Below, one piece after another: positions 1 to 12,305 of a stretch of 34,060 nt of DNA. The DNA is taken from NCBI RefSeq assembly GCF_002257455.1, contig NZ_NCKN01000009.1, forward strand, positions 1 through 34,060, in the 5' to 3' direction. The notes under the pieces are model-generated. The model had not been told where the DNA came from and did no database searches. It saw nothing but the letters and a program-made list of their open reading frames with translations. Made by a program: the position numbers and the translations under genes. The stretch comes from Microbacterium sp. 13-71-7 (GTDB lineage: Bacteria > Actinomycetota > Actinomycetes > Actinomycetales > Microbacteriaceae). Position 1 is the first letter of the stretch, and every line of letters starts with the position of its first letter.

Positions 1-14
1 CCCCACTTCCGAGT

Positions 15-139
15 CGTCCCCATGAGCGGAGCCCATAGCGTCCGCTGACAGGGACCACGCGAGGTGGGATCTGCCTCGTCCCCGCCAGCGGAGCCCATGG
101 CGTGCGCTGATGGGGACGACGCGGGAGTGGGCTTCGTCG
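15..139. repeat. Tandem 62-bp repeat, each copy an imperfect hairpin
   Basis: Two adjacent copies with a 62-bp offset share the core AGCGGAGCCCAT (25-36 and 87-98). Each copy is an interrupted palindrome. In copy 2, TCGTCCCC (76-83) pairs with GGGGACGA (112-119), and an inner AGCG pairs with CGCT. Copy 1 (16-55) has the same layout with one mismatch in the outer stem. The repeat lies upstream of the folate gene promoter. It could be the end of an upstream transcription unit, a regulator-binding array or a dispersed intergenic repeat. The window edge hides what lies before it. Confidence 0.6.
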
Positions 140-156
140 CATCATGGATTTACCTC

Positions 157-185
157 TTGCCATTACCTATCACCATAGGTATTCT
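157..185 (+). promoter_or_regulatory. Putative sigma-70-type promoter of the folate/O-demethylase operon
   Basis: TTGCCA (157-162) and TATTCT (180-185) are separated by exactly 17 bp, in an AT-richer patch of otherwise GC-rich DNA. The predicted transcript would start near 192, about 80 bases before the GTG start at 271. The palindrome at 163-182 fills the spacer and touches the -10 box, a position typical of a repressor site. The hexamers are only partial matches to consensus. Confidence 0.45.
163..182. promoter_or_regulatory. Candidate operator A: palindrome in the promoter spacer
   Basis: The arms TTACCTAT and ATAGGTAT are separated by CACC; the inner 7 bp of each arm pair perfectly (164-181). 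A related site with the same left arm and the same 4-bp spacer length lies upstream of the second O-demethylase (7815-7834). Candidate binders encoded nearby are the PadR (3520-4101) and MarR (9393-9857) proteins. Which one binds cannot be told from sequence. Confidence 0.5.
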
Positions 186-270
186 GACCGCAGGCCCGTT
201 CATCGTCGAACAGGGCCGGACCGTTCCGCTCGCAGAGCCGCGCGCGGACCCGCCGAAAGGATGCCGATCC

Positions 271-1146
271 GTGTCACGCACCACACCCGTCGCGAACCCG
301 ATCGCGGCGCGCGCACTCGTCGACGACTTCTCCCTCGAGATGACCGGGAAGGACGTCCCGGCGCTCCAGGAGGCGCGCGACACGATCCCTGCGAGGACCA
401 AGATCAACGTGACGTTCCTCGGCAATGAGGATCTCGAGATGCGCGTGGCCGCCGCGAAGGCGGTCCGGGACCTGGGCTTCGTGCCGGTCCCACACATCTC
501 CGCCCGCAGGCTTCGGTCGCGCGCGCAGCTCGAGGAGTTCCTCGGCCGGCTGCAGGAGGCGGGTGCGACGGATCACGTGTTCGTCGTCGGCGGGGATCCC
601 GCGACGCCGGACGGACCGTACGCCTCGGCCTTCGACGTCATCTACACCGGCCTGCTGCTCGACTACGGCGTCCGCGAGGTCTCGATCGCCGGCTATCCCG
701 AGGGACACCCCGACATCGGAGACGACGAGCTCTGGCGCCACCTCGAGAGCAAGTCGGCGGTGCTCACGGAGCAGGGTCTGGACGCCGTGATCCTCAGCCA
801 GTTCGCCTTCGACACGGATCCGGTCCTGGCCTGGATCGACCAGGTCCGCGCGCGCGGGATCGCCTCGGAGATCCGGGTGGGGACGCCCGGACCGGCCGGC
901 GTCAAGCGGCTCCTCGGGTTCGCCCGCCGGTTCGGCATCGGGGCGAACGCGATGATCGTGAAGAAGTACGGCTTCTCGCTCACCAACCTGATGGGGACCG
1001 CAGGGCCGGACGCGTTCGTCTCCGACCTGTCCGCGCGGCTCGCCGCCGACGCCGGCACCGGTGCCGTGAAACTGCACTTCTACACGTTCGGCGGCCTGTT
1101 CGCCACGTCGGCGTGGGCGCGCGACTTCGTCGCCGCCCGCGACTGA
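271..1146 (+). CDS. Methylenetetrahydrofolate reductase-like protein (C1 branch of aromatic O-demethylation)
   Basis: This is a 291-residue single-domain protein of the MTHFR (MetF) TIM-barrel family. Family marks include an acidic residue near the N-terminus (SLEM, Glu23, where MetF has its catalytic Glu), a VPHISAR segment, VVGGDP (MetF usually has RGD.P), GYPEGHP and the SQFAFD motif. The GTG at 271 is preferred because GAAAGG lies 10 bp before it; the longer frame from 64 runs through repeats and the promoter and lacks family similarity. In this operon it would oxidise the 5-methyl-tetrahydrofolate made by the downstream O-demethylase to 5,10-methylene-tetrahydrofolate, the reverse of its usual biosynthetic direction. 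That role is inferred from context: Sphingobium ligM lies beside a metF. The divergence from MetF suggests a specialised paralogue. Confidence 0.85.
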   Translation: MSRTTPVANPIAARALVDDFSLEMTGKDVPALQEARDTIPARTKINVTFLGNEDLEMRVAAAKAVRDLGFVPVPHISARRLRSRAQLEEFLGRLQEAGATDHVFVVGGDPATPDGPYASAFDVIYTGLLLDYGVREVSIAGYPEGHPDIGDDELWRHLESKSAVLTEQGLDAVILSQFAFDTDPVLAWIDQVRARGIASEIRVGTPGPAGVKRLLGFARRFGIGANAMIVKKYGFSLTNLMGTAGPDAFVSDLSARLAADAGTGAVKLHFYTFGGLFATSAWARDFVAARD

Positions 1147-1156
1147 GGAGACCAGG

Positions 1157-3477
<2,321 letters not shown>

Positions 3478-3519
3478 ATACCGTCATCCCGGCAGTAGGC
3501 TCGACGCGGGAGGAACCGC

Positions 3520-4101
3520 ATGAGTCTGCGCTACGCAATCCTGGCGATCCTGCGCGTCGGGCCGCTGTCGGGATACGACCTGCAGAAGCAGTTCTCGCAG
3601 TCGGTGGGCCACGTCTGGCACGCCCCCGACTCGCAGATCTACCCCGAGCTGCGCAAGATGGAGGCCGCGGGGCTCATCGAGGGCGAGGAGCAGGCCCGCG
3701 GCCAGCGCGGCACGCGGCGCATGTACACCGTGACCCCCGCCGGCGATGCCGACTACCTCGCGTGGATGCAGACGCCCCTGGACTACCAGCGCGTGCGGGA
3801 CCCCGCGCACCTGCGCGCCGCCTACTTGGAGAACACCACGCCCGAGGCCGCGCGGGACTTCCTGCGCCGGCACATCGCGCAGTGGGAGGGCGAGCTGGAG
3901 CAGTGGGAGGGCGAGCTCACCCACATCGAGAATCTCAGCAACCCCATGCTGACGCGGCGGCTGAACGTCACGCCGGACAGCGAGCGCGAGCGCACGATCG
4001 CCTACAAGAGGTTCGCCTACGAGGGCCTGGTCGAGCGGGCGCGGCTCGAGATCGCCTGGGCTCGGCGCGGCCTCGACCTCGTCGACAGCCTCGGCGACTA
4101 G
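3520..4101 (+). CDS. PadR-family transcriptional regulator
   Basis: The 193-residue protein has an N-terminal winged helix (residues 1-75: LRYAILAILRVGPLSGYDL, then YPELRKMEAAGLI, the PadR recognition region) and a C-terminal helical dimerisation domain like the VirR/AphA type (about 90-190, with heptad-like EGELEQWEGEL). GGAGG lies 6 bp before the ATG. It follows copy 1 of the O-demethylase by 42 bp and may be the last gene of that operon. PadR proteins are often phenolic-acid-responsive repressors, which fits a syringate/gallate locus; the effector and operator here are inferred. It converges on the dioxygenase gene with only 15 bp between stop codons and no visible terminator. Confidence 0.9.
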   Translation: MSLRYAILAILRVGPLSGYDLQKQFSQSVGHVWHAPDSQIYPELRKMEAAGLIEGEEQARGQRGTRRMYTVTPAGDADYLAWMQTPLDYQRVRDPAHLRAAYLENTTPEAARDFLRRHIAQWEGELEQWEGELTHIENLSNPMLTRRLNVTPDSERERTIAYKRFAYEGLVERARLEIAWARRGLDLVDSLGD

Positions 4102-4116
4102 CGCGGGCGACCGGCC

Positions 4117-5112
4117 TCAGCGGGATCCGGCGAGCGCCTCGCGATCGATCTCCTCCTGGTTCTCCACGTACGGCGTGCCGTGCGTGTGGAAGGTGGCGAC
4201 GGTCTTCATGCCCCAGGCCTGCCCCTTGGCGCGCTCGGCCTGACTCCACTCGACGACCGGCCAGTCCGGGTCCAGGAGGAGCCTGGCCTGCGCGTTCGCG
4301 AACTCGATGCGGTTGCCCCCGGGCTCCCAGACGTAGAGGAAGAACGTCTGGTTGATCGCGTGCTTGTAGGGTCCGTACTCGATGTGGATCCCGTTCTCGA
4401 GGCAGATGTCGGCCGCCTTCAGGATGTCCTCACGGGAGTCCGGCGCGAACGCGAAGTGGTGGAAGCGGCCACGGGCGCCCGTCCAGTCCGCGGAGTAGAC
4501 GACGTCGTAGGACTTCTGATGGAACCGGAACCAGCGCGCGGCGAACCGGCCGTCGTCCTGGCGCACCCGCTCGGACTCCCGCGCGCGCATGACATCGGCC
4601 CAGAACTCCCCCGCGGCGGTCACGTCGCTCGCGAGGTAGTTGATGTGGTCCATCCGGCGGGCGTTGATGCCGCGCCCCGGGTAGGCGGAGGCCTGGTTCT
4701 TCAGGGCGGGCCGGTCCTCGTCGTCCGGCACGTAGAGCTCGGTCTCGTAGTGCAGCGCCATGAGGTGCCCGTCCGGATCCTCGAACTCGTAGGACGGGCC
4801 CACGCCGACCTCGGGATCGCGCCAGCCGTGCCCGAGGCCGGTCGCCTCGATCGCGGCCACGCGGCGTTCGAGCGCCTCCCGGCTCGTAGTGCGGAAGAGC
4901 GTGCGCCCGACCCCGTTGGTGTCGGAGGCCGTGAGCTTGAGCGTGTACCGCTGGTACTCGTCCCAGCAGCGCAGGTACGCGGAGTCGCCGACCCTGGCGA
5001 CCTCTCGCATCGCGCAGATGTCCCGGAAGAAGTGCAGGCTCTCCTCGAACTTCGGGGTGTGCAGCTCGATCGCGCCGAGGTGGGCGAGATCGAAGTTGTC
5101 GCTGGTCGCCAT
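4117..5112 (-). CDS. Type I (VOC fold) extradiol ring-cleavage dioxygenase, probable gallate or 3-O-methylgallate dioxygenase
   Basis: The 331-residue protein has the two-domain catechol 2,3-dioxygenase layout. The C-terminal domain carries a 2-His-1-Glu iron site: His156 (MDHINYL), His218 or His219 (FHHFAF) and Glu270 (GGNRIEF). His251 and Tyr260 sit 19 and 10 residues before the Glu, the same spacing as the second-sphere His246 and Tyr255 of XylE. The ATG at 5112 has AAGGA 9 bp upstream; the longer frame reading from 5259 runs into the previous gene. It is the last gene of the galB-galC-galD-dioxygenase operon, 37 bp after galD. Neighbours point to a substrate whose meta-cleavage yields 4-oxalomesaconate directly, namely gallate. 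Known gallate and protocatechuate 4,5-dioxygenases (GalA, DesB, LigAB) are unrelated type II LigB-fold enzymes, so this looks like a non-homologous replacement. The substrate is inference. Confidence 0.85.
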   Translation of the reverse strand: MATSDNFDLAHLGAIELHTPKFEESLHFFRDICAMREVARVGDSAYLRCWDEYQRYTLKLTASDTNGVGRTLFRTTSREALERRVAAIEATGLGHGWRDPEVGVGPSYEFEDPDGHLMALHYETELYVPDDEDRPALKNQASAYPGRGINARRMDHINYLASDVTAAGEFWADVMRARESERVRQDDGRFAARWFRFHQKSYDVVYSADWTGARGRFHHFAFAPDSREDILKAADICLENGIHIEYGPYKHAINQTFFLYVWEPGGNRIEFANAQARLLLDPDWPVVEWSQAERAKGQAWGMKTVATFHTHGTPYVENQEEIDREALAGSR

Positions 5113-5149
5113 GGGATCCGTCCTTGCTCTGGTCGTGTGAAATCCGGCG

Positions 5150-6238
5150 TCAGCGACGCGGACGCGGGAAGACGATGCCGTCGAAGATCTTTCGTGCGGT
5201 ACGGGTCGAACGGGACGACGCCCGCCAGGCGCCGTCCTCCCCTCGTGTGACGTCGACACGGGTGCGGAGCACGCCGGCGGGGTGCTCGATGTCGTACTCG
5301 GACCCCGCGGGCAGCCGGGCCAGGTCGTGTCCGACGGCGCCGGGGATGCGGAGGGCCGCGGCGACCGAGGCCGCCATCAGGACACCGAGCGACGCGTGGA
5401 CGCGGAACGGGATGAAGGCCCGCGTGGAGATCGTCCCGCCGTGCCGGGGCGGCGAGAGCAGCACCACCTTGGGCACGGTCTGGGCGGTCACGTCTCCCAG
5501 GCCGAACAGCGGTCCGGCCTCGCGGCGGATCCCCTCGACGGCCGCGCACAGCCGGGCGTCGGCCTCGAGCTCGCCGGGATCCTCGTCCCCCGACACGCCC
5601 AGCGATGCGGCGTCCACCAGCACGACGGGCATGCCGTTGTCGACCAGCGTCACCCGGTGCCCCGCGATCGTCTGCGACACCAGGCCGGTCGGGAGGACGG
5701 GACCCGCCCCGACGCCGAGCCGGAGCTCGATCGGCGCTGCGGTGCCCGGCACCCCGTCGATCGCCGCGTCGCCGTCGTAATCGGGCACACCGCCCGGGGT
5801 CGCGAACGCGGCGATCGCGATGCCACCGGTGTTGCGCAGCCGGATGCGCACCGTGGTCGTCCCGTCGTCGCCGGCCGGGATCAGCCCGCGCTCGACCGCA
5901 AAAGGACCTACCGCGGCGAGGAGGTTGCCGCAGGTCTGCGCGTCGCCGACGGTGGGGCGGTCGACGCCGACCTGCAGGAAGAGGTAGTCGAGGTCCGCGT
6001 CCGCATCCTCGGAGACCGAAACGATCGCCGCCTTGGAGGTCAGCGCATGCCCGCCCCCGAGTCCGTCGATCTGCCGCGGATCCGGGCTGCCCAGGAGTCG
6101 GAGCATCAGGTCGTCGCGTTCCTGGGGATCGGCCGGCACGTCCGCCGCGAGGAGGAACGCCCCCTTCGAGGTCCCGCCGCGCATGAGCATGCAGCGGATG
6201 CCGCCGGGGTGCGCGCCGCGGGCGGCGTCAGCGCGCAT
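5150..6238 (-). CDS. galD: 4-oxalomesaconate tautomerase, PrpF family
   Basis: This 362-residue member of the PrpF/GalD isomerase family (diaminopimelate epimerase-like fold) interconverts the tautomers or isomers of 4-oxalomesaconate so that the hydratase can act. Family marks are MRGGTSKGAF (residues 19-28), GLGGGHALTSKAAIV (59-73), AQTCGNLLAAVGPFA with the conserved Cys103, and C-terminal EHPAGVLRTRV. The start overlaps the end of the galC-type gene by 11 bp, so translation is coupled. PrpF in the methylcitrate cycle acts on aconitate and is the main alternative, but no prpC or prpD is nearby, while galB- and galC-type genes are directly upstream. Confidence 0.87.
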   Translation of the reverse strand: MRADAARGAHPGGIRCMLMRGGTSKGAFLLAADVPADPQERDDLMLRLLGSPDPRQIDGLGGGHALTSKAAIVSVSEDADADLDYLFLQVGVDRPTVGDAQTCGNLLAAVGPFAVERGLIPAGDDGTTTVRIRLRNTGGIAIAAFATPGGVPDYDGDAAIDGVPGTAAPIELRLGVGAGPVLPTGLVSQTIAGHRVTLVDNGMPVVLVDAASLGVSGDEDPGELEADARLCAAVEGIRREAGPLFGLGDVTAQTVPKVVLLSPPRHGGTISTRAFIPFRVHASLGVLMAASVAAALRIPGAVGHDLARLPAGSEYDIEHPAGVLRTRVDVTRGEDGAWRASSRSTRTARKIFDGIVFPRPRR

Positions 6239-6922
6239 CGCTGCTCCGCTGAGCGAGGCGCTCGACGCCGAGCCGGTCGAGCACTGCCCTCAGGCCCCCG
6301 ACGTCCATCGAGATCTCGCCGGCCCGGTAGCGTTCGCGCGCCGCGGTTTCGCGCTCCGCCCGCCGCCGCGCCGCGTCCAGCGCCTCGGCCGCACGCGCGC
6401 GGGGCACGATCGTCACGCCGTCGTCGTCGGCGACCACGATGTCGCCGGGCTCGACCACGACGTCGTCGAGCACGATCGGCACGTTCACCGATCCCGCCGT
6501 CTCCTTCACGGTGCCCTGTGCGGTGATGTGCGCGGTCCACACCGGGAACCGCATGGCCCGCAGCTCCGCCACGTCGCGCACCCCGGCGGACGTCACGTAG
6601 CCGCCCACGCCTCGCGCCTGCATCTGGGTCGCCATGAGCTCCCCGATGAAGCCGTGCGGCGACTCCGACGCCGGTGCCACCACGATGATGTCGCCCTCCT
6701 GCGCCTGTTCGATCGCGGCATGCACCATGAGGTTGTCCCCCGGCGCCGGCAGCACCGTGATCGCACTGCCGGAGACCACCACGCCCTCCTGGATCGGTCG
6801 GATCCGCGCACCCGCGCAGCCGATCCGGCCGAGGGCCTCGTGCACCGTCGCCGAACCGAACGCGGCGAGCGCGTCGACGAGTGCGCGCTCGGCGCGCGCG
6901 ATGTCGGTGACGATGACGGCGC

Positions 6923-6926
<4 letters not shown>
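6228..6926 (-). CDS. galC: 4-carboxy-4-hydroxy-2-oxoadipate aldolase (HMG/CHA aldolase, RraA-like)
   Basis: The 232-residue protein belongs to the class II HMG/CHA aldolase family, which shares its fold with RraA and needs a divalent metal. It splits 4-carboxy-4-hydroxy-2-oxoadipate into pyruvate and oxaloacetate, the last step of the gallate route. The GELMATQMQARGVGG segment (residues 95-109) and Arg117-Asp118 (AGVRDVAEL) match the catalytic and metal-binding region. Its ATG overlaps the stop of the galB-type gene in an ATGA junction (6923-6926), so the two are translationally coupled. An extra C-terminal helix rich in Arg and Glu (about 185-225) is usual for the aldolases and absent from plain RraA. 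Confidence 0.9.
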
Positions 6927-9312
<2,386 letters not shown>

Positions 9313-9337
9313 GAGTCGGCGACGGGGACGACATCGC

Positions 9338-9360
9338 GGGGCCGCGGGGATCACGGCCCC
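9338..9360. terminator. GC-rich hairpin between convergent genes
   Basis: GGGGCCG (9338-9344) pairs with CGGCCCC (9354-9360) around a 9-base loop, 26 bp after the stop of the second O-demethylase. There is no T-run on either strand, so it may be a stem-only actinobacterial terminator or a half-effective one. Confidence 0.45.
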
Positions 9361-9392
9361 GTGGAGTCACGCCCTGCGGAGTCACGCCCCGC
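9348..9392. repeat. Three tandem imperfect 15-bp repeats
   Basis: Units begin at 9348, 9363 and 9378. Units 2 and 3 share GGAGTCACGCCC and differ at one base within 15; unit 1 is a looser copy (GGATCACGGCCCCGT) that forms the right arm of the hairpin at 9338-9360. The array ends exactly where the MarR gene's stop codon begins (9393), filling the gap between two convergent genes. It probably arose by slippage. Confidence 0.55.
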
Positions 9393-9857
9393 TCACGGCA
9401 CAAGGTCCGTGGCGCCCGCCCGGAACTCGGCCAGCGTGTGCGACTCGAGCGTACGGCGCGCCCGGCGGAGGTAGTCGGCCAGGGCCGCGGTCTCCTCCTC
9501 CGCGAAGCCGGTCGTCAGCAGCCTCTCCAGCTCGGCAAGGCGCGGGGCGGTGCGTGCCACCGCCGCCGCCCCCTCATCCGTGAGGAAGAGCAGCAGGCGT
9601 CGGGCGTGGTCCGGATCGCGCTCCCGACGTACCAGGCCGGCGTCCAGGAGCGGGTCCATGGTCTGGGCCATCGTCTGCGCGCGAACGAAGGAACGCCGTG
9701 CGAGCTCGGAGCTCGTGATGCCGGGGCGCCGTTCCAGCACGGTGAGCGCGGTGAACTGCGCGATCGTCATGCCGGCCTGGGCGCAGACCTCCTCGAAATA
9801 AGGACGGAGCGCGAGCTCGAGCTGCTTGATGACATATGTGAAGTTCGTGCCTTCCAT
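9393..9857 (-). CDS. MarR-family transcriptional regulator
   Basis: The 154-residue protein has a MarR winged-helix layout: an N-terminal helix (VIKQLELALRPYFEEV), a helix-turn-helix at about residues 47-70 (GITSSELARRSFVRAQTMAQTM), a wing (RDPDHARRLLLFLT, about 81-94) and a C-terminal dimerisation helix. The ATG at 9857 is preceded by AGGAAAGG at 5 bp; an upstream frame to 9938 has no family similarity. MarR proteins commonly sense aromatic acids, and this one is the outermost gene of the aromatic island, so it probably controls the divergent galB/O-demethylase promoter. Its stop abuts the 15-bp repeat array. An 84-bp gap separates it from the comEC stop, and that gap holds a TAGCCT-like -10 element. 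Confidence 0.9.
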   Translation of the reverse strand: MEGTNFTYVIKQLELALRPYFEEVCAQAGMTIAQFTALTVLERRPGITSSELARRSFVRAQTMAQTMDPLLDAGLVRRERDPDHARRLLLFLTDEGAAAVARTAPRLAELERLLTTGFAEEETAALADYLRRARRTLESHTLAEFRAGATDLVP

Positions 9858-9941
9858 CAAGACCTTTCCTCGCGACCCCGGATACAGGCTAGCTTTCGCG
9901 CGTCCGCCGCGCATACGCCGCACCGGGCCTCCGGTCACCGA

Positions 9942-12305
9942 TCACGGCGGACGGCTCGGCGGACCGTCCGCCGGAGCGGCGCGCTCGGCCCAGACGCGCA
10001 GCCCCGCCTCCTGCTGCGACACCAGGATCATGCCGCGCTGATCCGTGCGCAGGACCGGCCCACGCAGTGCCTGCAGCATCTCCAGCGTTGAGGCACGCGG
10101 GTGCCCGTAGTCGTTCCCCTCGCCGACGGAGATCAGGGCCAGCGCGGGACCCAGATCCTCGTAGAGCTGCGGATCCTGATCGGCGCTGCCGTGATGGGCG
10201 ACCTTGACGACGCTCTCATCGTGCGGACGTGCGAGCCGTCGCAGCGCGCCCTGCGCCGCGGCCGAGAGATCGGCCAGGAACAGGCTCCGCGGAACGCCTC
10301 TGCCCTCGAGCTGGAGGATCACGCCCGTCTCGTTCCCGGGAGGGAAGACCTTCTCGTCGCGACGGGGCCAGACCACGCGCCAGTCCGCATCTCCCAGGCG
10401 CCCCGCCATGCCCGCCGCCGCCTGGATCACGTCCGCTCCCCCGGCCTCGAGCCGATCGAGCCGGCGCTGATGCACGGGAGTGTCGACCGGTCCGTGCAGC
10501 ACGACATCGACCCGCCCGACGATCACGTCGGCGCCCCCGGCGTGGTCGCGGTCGAAATGGGTCAGCACCAGCAGGTCGAGCCGCGCGATCCCGAGTCCGT
10601 CGAGGCAGCGCCGCAGCGGCTCCGGCTCCGGCCCCGTGTCGATGAGCATCATGCGGCCGGCCGATCGCACGAGCACCGCGTCGCCCTGCCCGACGTCGCA
10701 CAGGGCGATCGCCCAGTCCGTCGGGCGCTGCAGGAGCGCGACCGGACCGGCGACGATGCCCCAGCCCGTCCCCGCGCCGATCACGACCGCGAGGGCGCCG
10801 CCGACGATGGCGCGCCACGGAGTGCGAAGCGGACGGTGCGGCGCGATCACCCGGAACGTTCCCGCGCTGAGCGCCGCCACCACGAGCGCCGTGCCGATGC
10901 CGGCCGGCGCCTCGATCGTGGCCATCGGCAGCGCCGCGGTCGTCACCGCGGTCTGCGCGATCCACGCCGAGGGAAGCCAGGCCGCGGCCGCGAACAGGTC
11001 TGCGAGCGGCGGCAGCGGCATGGCGAGGCAGGCGAGCAGGCCGAGCACCGTCGCGATCGGCGATGCCGGTGCGGCCAGTAGGTTCGCCAGCACCGAGACG
11101 AGGGACTGCTGGGCCGCGAACAGCGCGATGATCGGACCGCAGGCGAGTTGTGCCGAGAGCGGGACAGCGATCGCCAGCGCCACCGGTCGCGGCAACCGAC
11201 GCGCGAGCCCCCGTGCCAATGGAGGGGCGAGCACGATGAGACCGCCTGTGGCCGCGGCCGACAGCGCGAACCCGGGCGCGGCCGCGAGATGCGGATCGGC
11301 GAGCAGGATCACCGTAACCGCGAGCAGCAGGACCGAGAGGCCCGCCCGCGGGCGCCCGAGCAGCAACGCGGTGAGGGCGACTCCGACCATGGCCGCCGCC
11401 CTGATGACGCTCGGCTGCGGCGTGACCAGCACCACGAACCCGGCGAGAGCCACCACCGCAATGGCGATGCGGAGCACCCTGCCGCCGCCGCATAGAGCCA
11501 CCACGCCGAACGCTGCCGCGGCCACGAGCGCGAGGTTGCTGCCGCTCACGGCGGTCAGATGCGAGAGCCCGCTGGCCTTCATCGCGGCATCGAGCTCGTC
11601 GCTCACGGCTCGCACATCGCCGACCGCGAGCCCCGGAAGCAGCTCTGACCCCGGTTCGGGCAGACGTCCTGCGCGCTCGATGAACGCCGCCCGCACATCG
11701 CCGGCGAGCCGCTCGACCGGGCCGCCACGCGACAGTTGCTCCACCGCCCCGCTCGCCAACAGCACGAGGGCCGCTCGCTCGCCCGGATCTGTGCGTTTCG
11801 TCTGCGCCGTGAATCGCAGCACCGTCCCCGGTCCCAGGGTGGCGGATCCGGCGTCGGGCGGGATCCCGATGCGCACCGGCACCCGGAGCGGAGCGGGCTG
11901 ATCACCCGGACCGAGCCGGAACGCGTCTGCGTCGGCCCAGAGCCGGCCGTCCGCGCCGATCGAAGGAAGCGATCGCACGCTCACCTCCGCGGTCACCGCG
12001 TGCCCTGCCAGTGAGGCGGCCTGCTCTCGGGCCGGTGTCGCGGCTGCCGCGGCGCCGACGATCGCCGCGGCGACGGTCAGGCAGACGATCGAGAGGGGCC
12101 CGGCGCGGGCGACCACGGTGCGGACCCGGAAGCGGCACACGATGAGCAGGATCCCCATCCCCGTTGCCGAGAGGGCGATCACCGTCCCGGCCGTCCCGGG
12201 TAGGAATGAGACCAGGAGCGCGATCACCCATGCGCCGACGGCGACGGGCACCATGCGCACGTCGCGCAGCCGACCTCTCGGAGACGGCGGATCCGGCGCT
12301 GTCAT
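9942..12305 (-). CDS. comEC: ComEC/Rec2 DNA-uptake channel protein
   Basis: This 787-residue membrane protein has the three ComEC parts: N-terminal membrane helices and a soluble loop, the central competence domain (motif TAVSGSNLAL, then many hydrophobic helices), and a C-terminal metallo-beta-lactamase domain with THFDRDHAGG near residue 580 and a later AHHGSADQD segment. In competent bacteria it carries single-stranded DNA across the membrane, and the lactamase domain is thought to degrade the other strand. The start overlaps the comEA stop in ATGA (12302-12305), so the pair is translationally coupled. In many actinobacteria holA follows comEC; here the MarR gene and the aromatic island follow instead. 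Confidence 0.93.
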   Translation of the reverse strand: MTAPDPPSPRGRLRDVRMVPVAVGAWVIALLVSFLPGTAGTVIALSATGMGILLIVCRFRVRTVVARAGPLSIVCLTVAAAIVGAAAAATPAREQAASLAGHAVTAEVSVRSLPSIGADGRLWADADAFRLGPGDQPAPLRVPVRIGIPPDAGSATLGPGTVLRFTAQTKRTDPGERAALVLLASGAVEQLSRGGPVERLAGDVRAAFIERAGRLPEPGSELLPGLAVGDVRAVSDELDAAMKASGLSHLTAVSGSNLALVAAAAFGVVALCGGGRVLRIAIAVVALAGFVVLVTPQPSVIRAAAMVGVALTALLLGRPRAGLSVLLLAVTVILLADPHLAAAPGFALSAAATGGLIVLAPPLARGLARRLPRPVALAIAVPLSAQLACGPIIALFAAQQSLVSVLANLLAAPASPIATVLGLLACLAMPLPPLADLFAAAAWLPSAWIAQTAVTTAALPMATIEAPAGIGTALVVAALSAGTFRVIAPHRPLRTPWRAIVGGALAVVIGAGTGWGIVAGPVALLQRPTDWAIALCDVGQGDAVLVRSAGRMMLIDTGPEPEPLRRCLDGLGIARLDLLVLTHFDRDHAGGADVIVGRVDVVLHGPVDTPVHQRRLDRLEAGGADVIQAAAGMAGRLGDADWRVVWPRRDEKVFPPGNETGVILQLEGRGVPRSLFLADLSAAAQGALRRLARPHDESVVKVAHHGSADQDPQLYEDLGPALALISVGEGNDYGHPRASTLEMLQALRGPVLRTDQRGMILVSQQEAGLRVWAERAAPADGPPSRPP

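Noticed and set aside
64..270. N-terminal extension of the MTHFR-like gene
   Set aside because: It would translate the hairpin repeat and promoter; GTG 271 has a ribosome-binding site and starts where family similarity begins.
5150..6238. PrpF of the methylcitrate cycle
   Set aside because: No prpC, prpD or acnD nearby, and the gene overlaps galC- and galB-type genes.
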